From: Caulobacter sp. CCUG 60055
Lineage (GTDB): Bacteria; Pseudomonadota; Alphaproteobacteria; Caulobacterales; Caulobacteraceae
Assembly: GCF_022750545.1 (NCBI RefSeq)
Contig: NZ_PUIC01000008.1
Location: forward strand, 226,674 to 290,673
Length of the DNA stretch: 64,000 nucleotides
Reading direction: 5' to 3'
Numbering within the stretch: position 1 is the stretch's first letter; each line of letters opens with the position of its first letter. Both the position numbers and the translations under genes were made by a program. Shown here in pieces: positions 18,644-28,267 of the stretch. Under the pieces are notes generated by a model. That model was not told where the DNA came from and ran no database searches. It worked only from the letters and a program-made list of their open reading frames with translations.

Positions 18644-20059
18644 GTGATCCCCGTTCGTGGCTTCGAGGGCGAGCGAGTGGCCGTGTTCGGCTTGGGCCGG
18701 ACCGGGCTGACCGCCGCGCGCGCGCTCCAGGCCGGCGGGGCCGAGGTCGCTCTGTGGGACGAGAAGCCGGCGTCGCGGGAGGCGGCCGAGGCCGAGGGCC
18801 TGCCGCTGGTCGACCTGAGCACGGCCGACTGGTCGCAGTTCGCCGCCCTGATGCTGTCGCCGGGCGTGCCGCTGACCCATCCCACGCCGCACTGGACCGT
18901 CGAGAAAGCCAAGGCCGCCGGGGTCGAGATCGTCGGCGACATCGAGCTTTTCGCCCGTACCGTCAACGCCGCGCCGGCGCACAAGAAGCCCAAGGTCGTG
19001 GCCATCACCGGCACCAACGGCAAGTCGACCACCACCGCCCTGATCGGGCACCTGCTGACCGCCGCCGGGCGCGACGCGCGGGTGGGCGGCAACATCGGCT
19101 ATGGCGTGCTCGGCCTCGACGACATGCACGGGGGCGCGGTCTATGTGCTGGAGGTCTCGTCCTATCAGCTCGACCTGACCTCCAGCCTGAAGCCGGACGT
19201 GGCGATCCTGCTCAACATCACGCCCGACCATCTGGACCGCCACGGCGGCATGGAGGGCTATGTCGCGGCCAAGCGCCGCGTGCTGCTGAACCAGGGCAAG
19301 GGCGACACCGCCGTCATCGGCGTCGACGACGCTTGGTGCCAGCGCATCTGCACCGAGATCACCGCCGCCAACCGCCGCACCATCTGGCCGATCAGCGCCG
19401 GGCGCGCCATGGGCCGGGGCGTGTACGCCTTGCAGGGCGTGCTGTACGACGCCACCGGCGAGCGGGTGATCGAGGTCGCCGACCTGCTCAACGCCCGTTC
19501 GCTGCCCGGCCGGCATAACTGGCAGAACGCCGCCGCCGCCTACGCCGCCGCCCGCGCCCTGGGCGTGTCGGTCGAGGACGCCGCCGCCGGCCTGATGAGC
19601 TTCCCCGGCCTCGCCCACCGCATGGAGACGGTCGGCCAGATCGGCCGCGTCCGCTTCATCAACGACAGCAAGGCCACCAACGCCGACGCCGCGCGCCAGG
19701 CGATGTCGAGCTACCCCAAGTTCTACTGGATCGCCGGCGGCGTGCCCAAGGCGGGCGGCATCGACGGCCTGGTCGACCTGTTTCCCCGGATCGAGAAGGC
19801 CTATCTGATCGGCGAGGCGGCCGAGGCCTTCGCCGAGACGCTGGAGGGCAAGGCCGCCTATGAGCGGTCGGGCGACATCGCCGCCGCCGCCGCCGCCGCC
19901 TACGCCGACGCGGCGCTTTCCGGCGAGGACGCCATCGTCCTGCTGTCGCCAGCCTGCGCCTCGTTCGACCAGTTCCCCGATTTCGAGGTTCGCGGCGACG
20001 CCTTCCGCGCGGCGGTGCAGGGCCTCGGCGGGGCGCCGGCCAAGGAGGCGCGGGCGTGA
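18644..20059 (+). CDS. murD: UDP-MurNAc-L-Ala:D-glutamate ligase MurD
   Basis: MurD adds D-glutamate to UDP-MurNAc-L-alanine. The protein has 471 residues and starts at GTG 18644, with GGGGAGGG about ten bases upstream. The N-terminal Rossmann-like UMP-binding motif VFGLGRTG is at 14-21 and the P-loop GTNGKST at 123-129. NDSKATNADAARQA is the conserved motif of the MurD C-terminal domain. Its stop overlaps ftsW by four bases (GTGA). Confidence 0.96.
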   Translation: MIPVRGFEGERVAVFGLGRTGLTAARALQAGGAEVALWDEKPASREAAEAEGLPLVDLSTADWSQFAALMLSPGVPLTHPTPHWTVEKAKAAGVEIVGDIELFARTVNAAPAHKKPKVVAITGTNGKSTTTALIGHLLTAAGRDARVGGNIGYGVLGLDDMHGGAVYVLEVSSYQLDLTSSLKPDVAILLNITPDHLDRHGGMEGYVAAKRRVLLNQGKGDTAVIGVDDAWCQRICTEITAANRRTIWPISAGRAMGRGVYALQGVLYDATGERVIEVADLLNARSLPGRHNWQNAAAAYAAARALGVSVEDAAAGLMSFPGLAHRMETVGQIGRVRFINDSKATNADAARQAMSSYPKFYWIAGGVPKAGGIDGLVDLFPRIEKAYLIGEAAEAFAETLEGKAAYERSGDIAAAAAAAYADAALSGEDAIVLLSPACASFDQFPDFEVRGDAFRAAVQGLGGAPAKEARA

Positions 20060-21237
20060 CCGCCGCCAATCCCTCCCAACACCACGCCTTCGCCCGCACC
20101 GACAGGTCGGCCCTGGGCCTTTGGTGGTGGACCACCGACCGCTGGCTCTTGGGCGCCACGGTGCTGCTGATCCTGATCGGCGTGCTGCTGTCCTTCGGCA
20201 ACAGCCCGGCGGCGGCGGCGCGCATGCACGTGGGCGACCCCTTCCATTTCGCCACCCGCCAGACCCTGTTCGGCGTCGCGTCCCTGGCCATCGTGCTGTC
20301 GGTGTCGCTGCTGACGCCGCGCGGGGCGCGGCGGGCGTCGGTGATGATCTATCTGCTGGCGATCCTGGTGATGGCGGCGCTGCCGTTCCTGGGACACCAC
20401 GCCAAGGGGGCCACCCGCTGGCTGGAGCTCGGCGGCTTCACCCTGCAGCCGTCCGAGTTCATGAAGCCGGCGCTGATCATCCTGGTGTCGTGGATGTTCG
20501 CCGAAGGGCAGAAGGGGCAGGGCGTTCCCGGCGTGTCGATCGCCTTCTGCCTCTACGGACTGGCGGTGGTCCTGCTGCTGCTGCAGCCCGACGTCGGCCA
20601 GACCATCCTGATCACCATCGCCTTCGGGGCGGCCTTCTTCATGGCCGGCGTGCCCTGGGCCTGGATCATCGGCCTGGCGACGGTGGCCATGGGCGGGGCG
20701 CTGTCGCTCTATTTCGTGTTCGACCACGTGGCCAGCCGCGTGAACCGCTTCCTCGACCCCGACAAGACCGACACCCACCAGATCGACCGCGCCCAGGAGG
20801 CCATCGCCGCCGGCGGCCTGTTCGGGCGCGGCCCGGGCGAGGGCGTGCTCAAGCGGCAGGTGCCCGACGTTCACACCGACTTCGCCTATTCCGGCGCGGC
20901 CGAAGAGTTCGGCCTGGTCTTCTCGCTGTGCCTGATCACCCTGTTCGCCTTCATCGTCATCCGCGGCCTCTACAAGTCGATGAAACTGTCCGACCCGTTC
21001 GAGCAGGTGGCGGCCGGCGCCCTGTTCGTGCTGGTCGGCCAGCAGGCCTTCATCAATGTCGCGGTGAACCTGAACATGATCCCCACCAAGGGGATGACGC
21101 TGCCCTTCATCAGCTATGGCGGCTCGTCGATGCTGGCCATGGGCCTGACCATGGGCCTGGCCCTGGCCCTGACACGCCGCCGCCCCGGCGCCTACGCCCA
21201 GGGAGACGGGTTGGCTCGCGCGGGCGACTTCGCCTAA
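20056..21237 (+). CDS. ftsW: Septal peptidoglycan glycosyltransferase FtsW
   Basis: FtsW is the SEDS-family polymerase that works with FtsI at the division site. The protein has 393 residues and about ten transmembrane helices. NVAVNLNMIPTKGMTLPFIS, followed by YGGSS, is the SEDS C-terminal signature, and QPDVGQT is also typical of the family. It starts with GTG overlapping the murD stop. A gap of 49 bases to murG is one of the few non-overlapping junctions of this operon. Confidence 0.95.
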   Translation: MTAANPSQHHAFARTDRSALGLWWWTTDRWLLGATVLLILIGVLLSFGNSPAAAARMHVGDPFHFATRQTLFGVASLAIVLSVSLLTPRGARRASVMIYLLAILVMAALPFLGHHAKGATRWLELGGFTLQPSEFMKPALIILVSWMFAEGQKGQGVPGVSIAFCLYGLAVVLLLLQPDVGQTILITIAFGAAFFMAGVPWAWIIGLATVAMGGALSLYFVFDHVASRVNRFLDPDKTDTHQIDRAQEAIAAGGLFGRGPGEGVLKRQVPDVHTDFAYSGAAEEFGLVFSLCLITLFAFIVIRGLYKSMKLSDPFEQVAAGALFVLVGQQAFINVAVNLNMIPTKGMTLPFISYGGSSMLAMGLTMGLALALTRRRPGAYAQGDGLARAGDFA

Positions 21238-21286
21238 ACAGGCGGCTTTCCCCAAAAGCGGCGCATTTGAAAGCCAAAGGCGGGTC

Positions 21287-22381
21287 ATGAGTAGAAAGAT
21301 CGCGGTCGTCGCCGCCGGGGGCACCGGCGGCCACCTGTTTCCCGCCCAGGCCCTGGCTGAAGTCCTCAAGGCCCGCGGCTGGCGCATCGTCCTGGCCACC
21401 GACGAGCGGGGCGCGCTCTACGCCGACAAGTTCCCGGCCGAGCATCGGCTGGCCCTGTCGGCGGCCACGGCGGCCAAGGGCGACGTGCTGGGCCTGGCCA
21501 AGGCGGGGATCGAGATCTTCCAGGGCGTGATGCAGGCCCGCGCCGCCTTCCGCGACATGGACCCGGCCGTGGTGGTCGGCTTCGGCGGCTATCCGTCGCT
21601 GCCGGCCCTGCTGGCGGCGATCAGCCAGAAGCGCCCGACGGTCATCCACGAGCAGAACGCGGTGCTCGGCCGGGTGAACCGCTTCCTGGCCCCCTATGTC
21701 GGCAACCTCGCCTGCGCCTTCCCGACGCTGGAAATGGCCAAGCCCAAGGTCAAGGCCCGCGCGGTGGTGGTGGGCAACCCGGTCCGCCCCGAGGTCCGGG
21801 CCCTGGCCGAGGTGCCGTACATCCCGCCGGAAGTGCAGCTTCGCCTGCTGGTCACCGGTGGCAGCCAGGGCGCGCGCCTGCTGTCCGAACTGGTGCCCGA
21901 GGCGGTGGCCAAGCTGCCGGAGGACATCCGCCTGCGGCTCAAGGTCCAGCAGCAGAGCCGGCCGGAATCGATGGAGCAGGCCCGCAAGGTCTATCGCGAC
22001 GCCCTGGTCGACTGCGAGGTCGCCCCCTTCTTCCGCGACATGGCCGGGCGGCTGCGCATGGCGCATCTGGTGGTCGGCCGGGCCGGCGCCTCGACGGTGT
22101 GCGAGCTGGCCGTGGCCGGGCGGCCCTCGATCCTGGTGCCGCTCAAGATCGCCATGGACGACCACCAGCGGCTCAACGCCCGCTTGCTGGCCGACGCCGG
22201 CGGCGCGGCGGTGGCGCTGGAGGACGAACTGACGGTCGATTCCATGGCCGGGGCGCTCAACGCCCTGCTGAAGGACCCCGCGCGGCTGGCGCGCATGGCG
22301 GCGGGCGCCCGTTCGGCGGCGATGCCGGACGCCGCCGAGCGGCTGGCCGATGTGGTGGAGAAGACCGCCGCCAGCGTCTGA
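21287..22381 (+). CDS. murG: UDP-GlcNAc:lipid I N-acetylglucosaminyltransferase MurG
   Basis: MurG makes lipid II from lipid I on the cytosolic membrane face. The protein has 364 residues of the GT-B fold. The N-terminal GGTGGH loop is at 11-16. IHEQNAVLGRVNR and the GGSQGA motif of the C-terminal nucleotide-sugar domain are present. A 49-bp leader separates it from ftsW and shares two short blocks with the ddl leader. It ends 15 bp before a convergent gene, so the first dcw transcript must terminate here or run antisense. Confidence 0.96.
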   Translation: MSRKIAVVAAGGTGGHLFPAQALAEVLKARGWRIVLATDERGALYADKFPAEHRLALSAATAAKGDVLGLAKAGIEIFQGVMQARAAFRDMDPAVVVGFGGYPSLPALLAAISQKRPTVIHEQNAVLGRVNRFLAPYVGNLACAFPTLEMAKPKVKARAVVVGNPVRPEVRALAEVPYIPPEVQLRLLVTGGSQGARLLSELVPEAVAKLPEDIRLRLKVQQQSRPESMEQARKVYRDALVDCEVAPFFRDMAGRLRMAHLVVGRAGASTVCELAVAGRPSILVPLKIAMDDHQRLNARLLADAGGAAVALEDELTVDSMAGALNALLKDPARLARMAAGARSAAMPDAAERLADVVEKTAASV

Positions 22382-22396
22382 GCCGGCGCGGGGGCT

Positions 22397-25192
22397 TCAG
22401 GAGCCGCCGGTCAGCCGGTCGAGCGCGGCCTGATAGTTGGCGATCTGGTTGGTCAGGTAGGCGGGCACGTCGCCGCCACTGGCCGCGCCGGCGCCTGGAA
22501 GGGGCGGCGCGGTGGTCATGTCGCGATAGATGTTCTGCACCTCGGAGATGGCGTAGGCCAGCGCCGCCTGGGCCGCCTTGGCGTCGGCCGGCGTTTTGAG
22601 GTCCAGCGCCGAAGACAGGTTGAGGGCGTAGGCCTGCTTCAGCGAGGCGGTCGGCCGTCCGCCGCCCTGGGGCGTATCGCCCGGGATCAGCGACGACGCC
22701 TGGTCGGCGGTCGTGCTGATCGCCCCCTCGCGCAGGCCGAGCAACTGCAGGGTCTGGCCGCCTGGGCCGGCGAACAGCTGCACCGGCGTTCCGCCGGCGG
22801 CCTTGATCTGGATCTGCTGGCGGCCGGCGACGGTGACCACCGAGGCCGAGGCGTTGAAGCCCGACGCCTGCATGATCTTGCGCGCCAGGGTCTGGTAGGT
22901 GTCGTTGGCGGCGATGGTCACCGGCTGGGTCAGGCCGCTGGAGCCGCTCTGCACGAAGAACTGGTCGCCGGGGCGGATCGACGTGGCCGCCGTCACCAGC
23001 GGCGAGGCCGAATAGTCGATGGTTCCCGACGGCAGGCCCAGCCGGTCGAGGACCGAGGCGCCGCCCTGGGCCACGGCGATCGAGGTCGGGGCCGCCTGCC
23101 GGTCCGGGCCGCCGTAGCGCTGGGTCCAGCCGACCTGTCCGGTCAGGGGATCGACGGCGGCCACATAGGCGTCGAAGGCGGTGGTCTGGCCGTCGCCGGG
23201 CAAGGGCGCGACGGCGATCTGGCCGGCGACGTAGACCTGTCCGCCCGACACCGTCACCGCCGACGCCGTCTGGTCGGCGCCGCCGCCGAGATAGGTCAGC
23301 CGGTCCGAGCCGGCGGGCTGCAGGCTGGAGGCGATGTCGGCGACGAAGGCCGCCTTGCCGCCGGCGTAGGCCTGGGTCGTGGTCCCGGCGGCCAGCGCGC
23401 CGTTGTGGGTCGAGCCGGCCACCACCAGCGAGCCGTCGGCGGCGACGGCGATCCCGGCGACCGAGCCGCCTTGCAGGTCGCCCAGGTCGCGCGTCGTCCC
23501 GGCCGACAAGGCCCCGCCGGTTCCCGCGGCGAAGGCCCGCACCACCGCGTGGCCGTTCTCGACTCCGGCGACATAGACCTGCCCGCCGGAGACGGCGATC
23601 CCCGTCGCCTTGTCCTGGCCGCTGGTGCCGTACTGGCTGACATAGGCGGGCGTCGCCACCCAGGCCTGACCGCCGGAGCCGTCGTACAACGGCACGGCCT
23701 TGGCGTGGAACGACTGGACGAAGGCGTCCGTGCCGCCCTGGGAGCCGCCGGCCCCGGGCAGGGCCGCGTCGGTCTGGCCTGCGACATAGACCGTGCCGTC
23801 GGGGCCGAACGCGACCGCGTTCACCTGGTCGTTCGCCCCGGTCGCGCCGGTCCGCTGGCTCCACAGCGACTGGCCCTCCGAATCGTAGACGCTGACGAAG
23901 CTGTCGGAGGCGGTCGCGGCGGCCTGGCCGTCCTTGGCGTCCAGCGCGCCGGTCACCGAGCCGGCGATGGCCACCTGCTTGCCGTCGGACGAGACGGCGA
24001 GCGCCAGGCCCGAGGCGCTGCTCGCCGCGCCCAGGGTCCGCGAATAGGTCAGATGGCCGGCGGAATCGTATTTGAACAGGGCGACGTCCTGCGCCCCCTT
24101 GATCGCCTTGCCGTCGTCGGTGGCCCCGACCACGTCGGCCAGGACATAGACCGAGCCGTCCGGCGCCGTGGCCGTGGCGTGGACCGCGCCGGCCTTGGCC
24201 CCCAGAGACTGGGCGAACACCTGGCCGTTGGCGGTCGCCGTCGCGGTCGGCGCGGAGGACGCGTCGAACTTGGCCAGTTGCTGCTGCTGCGAGGCGCCGG
24301 CGGCGCCCATCGACTGGGCCACATAGACCGCCGGGTCGGCGGCGGGCGCCGAGAACGACAGGGTCTCGACCGACGAGCCGACGATCTTCAGCGCGTACTG
24401 GTCGCCGAGCGCGGGCAGGGTGACGCTCTGTCCGCCGATCTGCACGGTGCGGGGGGCGGCCGGGGTCATCTGGTCGGCGAAGCGGGTGCTGACGCCGGCC
24501 GCCTGCAGCTTGCCGTTCAGGTAGCTGACCACGTTGGGCATCGAGCGCGGCGTCGACCCCATCTCGGACAGGTCGAAGGCGACCTGCGTCTGGGCGCCGG
24601 AATACTTGGTCACGGTCAGGTTGAACTGCAGCGGTCCCTGGAACGCCGGAACCTCGTCGGTGGCCGCGCCGGTGTGCAGCACGCCGGTGGCGTAGGTGTT
24701 GGTCTGGGTCGGCGCGCCGACGGTGCTCTGGTCGCTGCTCATCAGCGCGCCCTGGACCACCTTGAAACCGTTGAACGGGCTGGTTCCCAGATAGGTTTGG
24801 ACCTGGGCGAGGCCGGCCTGGAACGCCTGCTGGATCTGGGCCTTCTCGGCCGAGCCGACATTGGTCGCGGTCATCCGCGCGGCCAGGGCCTGCAGGGCCG
24901 ACAAGCCCTGATAGAGCGCGAAGGTGTTGCGGTAGTTGGCGTTGGCCGTCGCCCCGCCGGCGGCGACGTCGAGCTTGGCGGCGTCGGTGTCGATGAACTT
25001 GCCGCCGGCCAGCACCGACTGCATCAGGGCGCTGGGCTGGGCCGCGGTCGAGCGGTTGGACCAGGGCGGCGTCGGATTGGTCGGGGCCGCGCCGGCGGGA
25101 CTGGCCCCGGCGGCGCCCGAGCCGTCGGCCGACAGGCCTTCCTTCGCGTTGAAGTAGGCCGTCAGGATCGAGGTGTCGATCGACATGACCAT
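22397..25192 (-). CDS. FlaEY-like flagellar protein with beta-propeller repeats
   Basis: The 931-residue protein (or 929 from the ATG at 25186) lies antisense between murG and murC. Residues about 40-180 are helix-rich and flagellin-like in composition. Residues about 335-716 contain repeated segments of the type DGTVYVAGQT and GGQVYVAGV, resembling SBBP beta-propeller repeats. Residues about 740-820 resemble the flagellin/hook 'IN' motif (PVTIAANDTYQTLARKI, then a VTVAG strand). The C-terminus is helical. This combination recalls the Caulobacter flagellar regulatory protein FlaEY, named from memory and not by alignment. No signal peptide is seen. It could also be a cap or filament-associated export substrate. 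Confidence 0.62.
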   Translation of the reverse strand: MVMSIDTSILTAYFNAKEGLSADGSGAAGASPAGAAPTNPTPPWSNRSTAAQPSALMQSVLAGGKFIDTDAAKLDVAAGGATANANYRNTFALYQGLSALQALAARMTATNVGSAEKAQIQQAFQAGLAQVQTYLGTSPFNGFKVVQGALMSSDQSTVGAPTQTNTYATGVLHTGAATDEVPAFQGPLQFNLTVTKYSGAQTQVAFDLSEMGSTPRSMPNVVSYLNGKLQAAGVSTRFADQMTPAAPRTVQIGGQSVTLPALGDQYALKIVGSSVETLSFSAPAADPAVYVAQSMGAAGASQQQQLAKFDASSAPTATATANGQVFAQSLGAKAGAVHATATAPDGSVYVLADVVGATDDGKAIKGAQDVALFKYDSAGHLTYSRTLGAASSASGLALAVSSDGKQVAIAGSVTGALDAKDGQAAATASDSFVSVYDSEGQSLWSQRTGATGANDQVNAVAFGPDGTVYVAGQTDAALPGAGGSQGGTDAFVQSFHAKAVPLYDGSGGQAWVATPAYVSQYGTSGQDKATGIAVSGGQVYVAGVENGHAVVRAFAAGTGGALSAGTTRDLGDLQGGSVAGIAVAADGSLVVAGSTHNGALAAGTTTQAYAGGKAAFVADIASSLQPAGSDRLTYLGGGADQTASAVTVSGGQVYVAGQIAVAPLPGDGQTTAFDAYVAAVDPLTGQVGWTQRYGGPDRQAAPTSIAVAQGGASVLDRLGLPSGTIDYSASPLVTAATSIRPGDQFFVQSGSSGLTQPVTIAANDTYQTLARKIMQASGFNASASVVTVAGRQQIQIKAAGGTPVQLFAGPGGQTLQLLGLREGAISTTADQASSLIPGDTPQGGGRPTASLKQAYALNLSSALDLKTPADAKAAQAALAYAISEVQNIYRDMTTAPPLPGAGAASGGDVPAYLTNQIANYQAALDRLTGGS

Positions 25193-25308
25193 GGGTTGCG
25201 AAGGTCTCGCGCGTATCGCCTGTGCGCGATGATGGGCCGATAATGCTGACCGGGGATTAACGGCCGGCGGCGGTTTTCGCGGCCGGACAAATCGTCTAAT
25301 CAGCCGTG

Positions 25309-26721
25309 ATGAACCGTCGCCCCGTACCCTTCGACCTCGGCCCCGTGCACTTCATCGGCATCGGCGGCATCGGCATGAGCGGCATCGCCGAGATCATGCT
25401 GCGCATCGGCTACACCGTCCAAGGCTCCGACGCCAAGGCCAGCGCCAACACCGAGCGGCTGGAGAAGCTGGGCGCGAGGATCTTCATCGGCCACGACGCC
25501 GCCCACGTCGACGGGGCCTCGGCCATCGTCTATTCGACCGCGGTCAAGGCCGACAATCCCGAGATGGTCGCCGGCCGCGACAAGCGCCTGCCCTTGGTGC
25601 GGCGCGCCGAAATGCTGGCCGAGCTGATGCGGCTGCAGTTCTCGATCGGGGTCGCAGGGACCCACGGCAAGACCACCACCACCTCGATGGTCGCCAGCCT
25701 GCTCGACGCCGGCGGGCTCGATCCGACCGTGGTCAACGGCGGCATCATCAACGCCTACGGCACCAACGCCAAGGTCGGCGAGGGCGACTGGATCGTGGTC
25801 GAGGCCGACGAGAGCGACGGCACCTTCCTGCGCCTGAAGTCGACGGTGGCCATCGTCACCAACATCGACGCCGAGCACCTCGACCACTGGGGCGACTTCG
25901 ACGCGGTGAAGAAGGGCTTCCAGGACTTCGTCGAGAACATTCCCTTCTACGGCTTCGCCGCCGTCTGCACCGACCACCCGGAAGTCCTGGCCATGGCCGC
26001 GCGGGTCGAGAACCGCCGCCTGATCGCCTACGGGACCAACCCGCAGGCCGAGGTCCGCGTCCAGAACGTCGCCATGGGCCCGGAAGGGGCGCAGTTCGAC
26101 GTGACCATTTCGCCCCTGGAAGGCGAGCAGGTGGCGCTCGAGGGCCTCAAGCTGCCGATGGCGGGCATGCACAACGTGCTCAACGCCGCCGGCGCCATCG
26201 CCGTGGCCCGCGAGCTGGGCGTCTCGGGCGAGGCCATCCGCGAGGGCCTGGCCAAGTTCGGCGGGGTCAAGCGCCGCTTCACCACCACCGGCGTGGCGGG
26301 CGGGGTTCGCGTCATCGACGACTACGGCCACCACCCGGTCGAGATCGCCTATGTGCTCAAGGCTGCCCGCGCCGTGTCGGAAGGCAAGGTGATCGCCGTG
26401 GTGCAGCCGCACCGCTACACCCGCCTGCGCGACCTGTTCGACGAGTTCTGCGCCTGCTTCAACGACGCCGATGCGGTGATCGTCGCCGACGTCTACACCG
26501 CCGGCGAGCAGCCGATCGAGGGCGTCAGCCGCGACGCCCTGGTCGAAGGCCTGCGCCGCTGGGGCCATCGCCGCGTCATCGCCCTCGACGGTCCGGCCGA
26601 ACTGGCGGGCGTCGTCGCCGAGGAAGCCAAGGCCGGCGACCTTGTCGTCTGTCTGGGCGCCGGCGACATCACCGCCTGGGCCTACGCCTTGCCGGGCCAG
26701 CTGGAAGCCCTGGCCCGATGA
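25309..26721 (+). CDS. murC: UDP-N-acetylmuramate:L-alanine ligase MurC
   Basis: MurC adds L-alanine to UDP-MurNAc, the first step of stem peptide synthesis. I chose ATG 25309 (470 residues, [20 protein letters not shown]) over an adjacent GTG at 25306. The N-terminal glycine-rich [11 protein letters not shown] is at 15-25 and the P-loop GTHGKTTT at 117-124. [10 protein letters not shown] marks the C-terminal domain. The 113-bp gap to the divergent FlaEY-like gene must hold its promoter. It overlaps murB by four bases. Confidence 0.96.
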   Translation: MNRRPVPFDLGPVHFIGIGGIGMSGIAEIMLRIGYTVQGSDAKASANTERLEKLGARIFIGHDAAHVDGASAIVYSTAVKADNPEMVAGRDKRLPLVRRAEMLAELMRLQFSIGVAGTHGKTTTTSMVASLLDAGGLDPTVVNGGIINAYGTNAKVGEGDWIVVEADESDGTFLRLKSTVAIVTNIDAEHLDHWGDFDAVKKGFQDFVENIPFYGFAAVCTDHPEVLAMAARVENRRLIAYGTNPQAEVRVQNVAMGPEGAQFDVTISPLEGEQVALEGLKLPMAGMHNVLNAAGAIAVARELGVSGEAIREGLAKFGGVKRRFTTTGVAGGVRVIDDYGHHPVEIAYVLKAARAVSEGKVIAVVQPHRYTRLRDLFDEFCACFNDADAVIVADVYTAGEQPIEGVSRDALVEGLRRWGHRRVIALDGPAELAGVVAEEAKAGDLVVCLGAGDITAWAYALPGQLEALAR

Positions 26722-27632
26722 GCTGGAAGGACCGGCTGCCGCAGGTTCGCGGCCGGCTGTTGCGCGACGAGCCGCTGGCGCCGTTCACCTGGTTCCGCGT
26801 CGGCGGACCGGCCGAGGTGGTGTTCATGCCGGCCGACGAGGCCGACCTGGCCGATTTCCTCGGGACGCTCGACGCCGGCGTGCCCGTCACGCCGATCGGC
26901 GTCGGCTCCAATCTCCTGGTCCGCGACGGCGGGGTCGAGGGGGTGGTGGTCCGCCTCGGGCGGGGCTTCAGCGAGATCGAGCCGCTGGAGGCCTCCGGCC
27001 TGCGCGCCGGCGCGGCCGTGCCCGACGCGGTGCTGGCCCGCAAGGCGGCCGAGGCCGGGGTCGCGGGGCTGGAGTTCTACGCCGGCATCCCCGGCACGGT
27101 CGGCGGCGCGGTGGTGATGAACGCCGGCTGCTACGGTTCGGAAACTACCGAGGTGCTGGCCTCGGCCCGGGTCATGGATCGCGCCGGCGCCGTGCGCGAG
27201 ATGGGCCATGCCGATCTGGGCTACACCTACCGCCACAGCGTGCTGCACGAGGCCGACCTGATCGTGCTGGGCGCGACGTTCCGGGGCGTCCCGGGCGATC
27301 CGGTCGCCATCAAGGCGCGCATGGCCGAGATCACCGCCCGCCGCGAGACCACCCAGCCCATCCGCGAGAAGACCGGCGGCTCGACCTTCAAGAACCCGCC
27401 GGGACATTCGTCCTGGAAGCTGGTCGACGAGGCCGGCTGGCGCGGCAGGCCGTTCAGCCTGAGCGGCGGGCAGGGGGCGATGTTCTCGCCGCTGCACGCC
27501 AACTTCCTGATCAACACCGGCGACGCCACCGCCGCCGACCTGGAAGGGCTGGGCGAGGCGGTCCGGGCCGATGTTCGGGCCAAGCTCGGCGTTCAGCTCG
27601 ACTGGGAGATCAAGCGGATCGGCCGGCCCTAG
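26718..27632 (+). CDS. murB: UDP-N-acetylenolpyruvoylglucosamine reductase MurB
   Basis: MurB reduces the enolpyruvyl group to make UDP-MurNAc, using FAD and NADPH. The protein has 304 residues. The FAD-binding PP-loop region [11 protein letters not shown] (62-72), the [10 protein letters not shown] segment (121-130) and the catalytic Ser in GGSTFKNP (S222) are present. The sequence following S222 and the overall length fit the shorter type II MurB. It overlaps murC and ends in front of a perfect hairpin. Confidence 0.95.
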   Translation: MSWKDRLPQVRGRLLRDEPLAPFTWFRVGGPAEVVFMPADEADLADFLGTLDAGVPVTPIGVGSNLLVRDGGVEGVVVRLGRGFSEIEPLEASGLRAGAAVPDAVLARKAAEAGVAGLEFYAGIPGTVGGAVVMNAGCYGSETTEVLASARVMDRAGAVREMGHADLGYTYRHSVLHEADLIVLGATFRGVPGDPVAIKARMAEITARRETTQPIREKTGGSTFKNPPGHSSWKLVDEAGWRGRPFSLSGGQGAMFSPLHANFLINTGDATAADLEGLGEAVRADVRAKLGVQLDWEIKRIGRP

Positions 27633-27648
27633 GGGGCGGATTTCATCA

Positions 27649-27678
27649 CCCCCATCCCCGATTGCGCAGGGATGGGGG
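27649..27678. terminator. Hairpin between convergent murB and ABM-fold gene
   Basis: CCCCCATCCC (27649-27658) pairs perfectly with 27669-27678 around a 10-base loop. It lies 17 bp after the murB stop and 9 bp after the end of the opposite gene, where a bidirectional terminator is expected. No strong T-run follows on either strand. Confidence 0.55.
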
Positions 27679-27686
27679 CGGAAACC

Positions 27687-28034
27687 TTAAGCGCATCGGG
27701 CGAGCAGGGCCTTGGACGCGGGACCGCCCGCCGCCGCCCGTTCGGCGCTGGCCTGCAGCGTCATGTGGCGGCCGATCACGCTGCCCGGATCGATGACGGC
27801 GTTGAACACCACCATGGCCGGATCGCTGTGGAAGCGTTCGGCCGCCTGCCGCGCCGCGTCCATGGTCTCCCATTCCAGATAGTCGACCCACTGGCCGTAA
27901 GCGTCCTTGGCCAGCCGGCGGCGGATGAAGCCGGGGCAGGCCTGCAGGAAGGCGGTGGTCCCCTCCGCGGCCCACAGGAAGGCCGGCTCGGACACGCCGG
28001 TACGCAGTTTCATAAGCACCATTTCGACGACCAT
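27687..28034 (-). CDS. ABM-like (antibiotic biosynthesis monooxygenase fold) protein
   Basis: This 115-residue protein starts with a beta strand (MVVEMVLMKLRTGVSE) and continues with FLQACPGFIRRRLAKDAYGQWVDYLEWETMDAARQAAERF-like spacing over roughly residues 28-70, the pattern of dimeric alpha/beta-barrel ABM proteins. These include heme- or quinol-acting monooxygenases, but many have no known activity, and no specific catalytic residue can be pointed to. It lies antisense between murB and the M28 peptidase gene. A perfect inverted repeat at 28086-28109 in its upstream region may be an operator. Confidence 0.65.
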   Translation of the reverse strand: MVVEMVLMKLRTGVSEPAFLWAAEGTTAFLQACPGFIRRRLAKDAYGQWVDYLEWETMDAARQAAERFHSDPAMVVFNAVIDPGSVIGRHMTLQASAERAAAGGPASKALLARCA

Positions 28035-28085
28035 GACCTGCGTCTCCGTTCCGGTTGTGTTCTTGACCGTCTATTTGCGCCGGGC

Positions 28086-28109
28086 CTCCTGACAACGTCT
28101 TGTCAGGAG
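28086..28109. promoter_or_regulatory. Perfect inverted repeat, candidate operator
   Basis: CTCCTGACA (28086-28094) is repeated in inverted form at 28101-28109 around a 6-base spacer. It lies in the 233-bp divergent region between the ABM-like gene and the M28 peptidase gene, 52 bp upstream of the former. On the minus strand TTGTCA inside it could serve as a -35 element, so a bound dimer would block that promoter. No regulator gene is adjacent. Confidence 0.45.
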
Positions 28110-28267
28110 TGTGTCATAGGCGGTCGAAATAACGCCGCTCGGGCGCGCGGGGCCTTGAGCGCGCGCCTGTCGCGTGCTTCGACAAGGGCGGCCAATGGGG
28201 GCGGCCTTCGACTCGCCCCTGTGTTCATTCGGCCCTTCCGGGAAGGGAAGGGGTTGGGGAGTCCTCG

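Noticed and set aside
25193..25308. CtrA site or sigma-54 promoter for the FlaEY-like gene
   Set aside because: Only one TTAA half-site and no -24/-12 GG...GC pair are visible.
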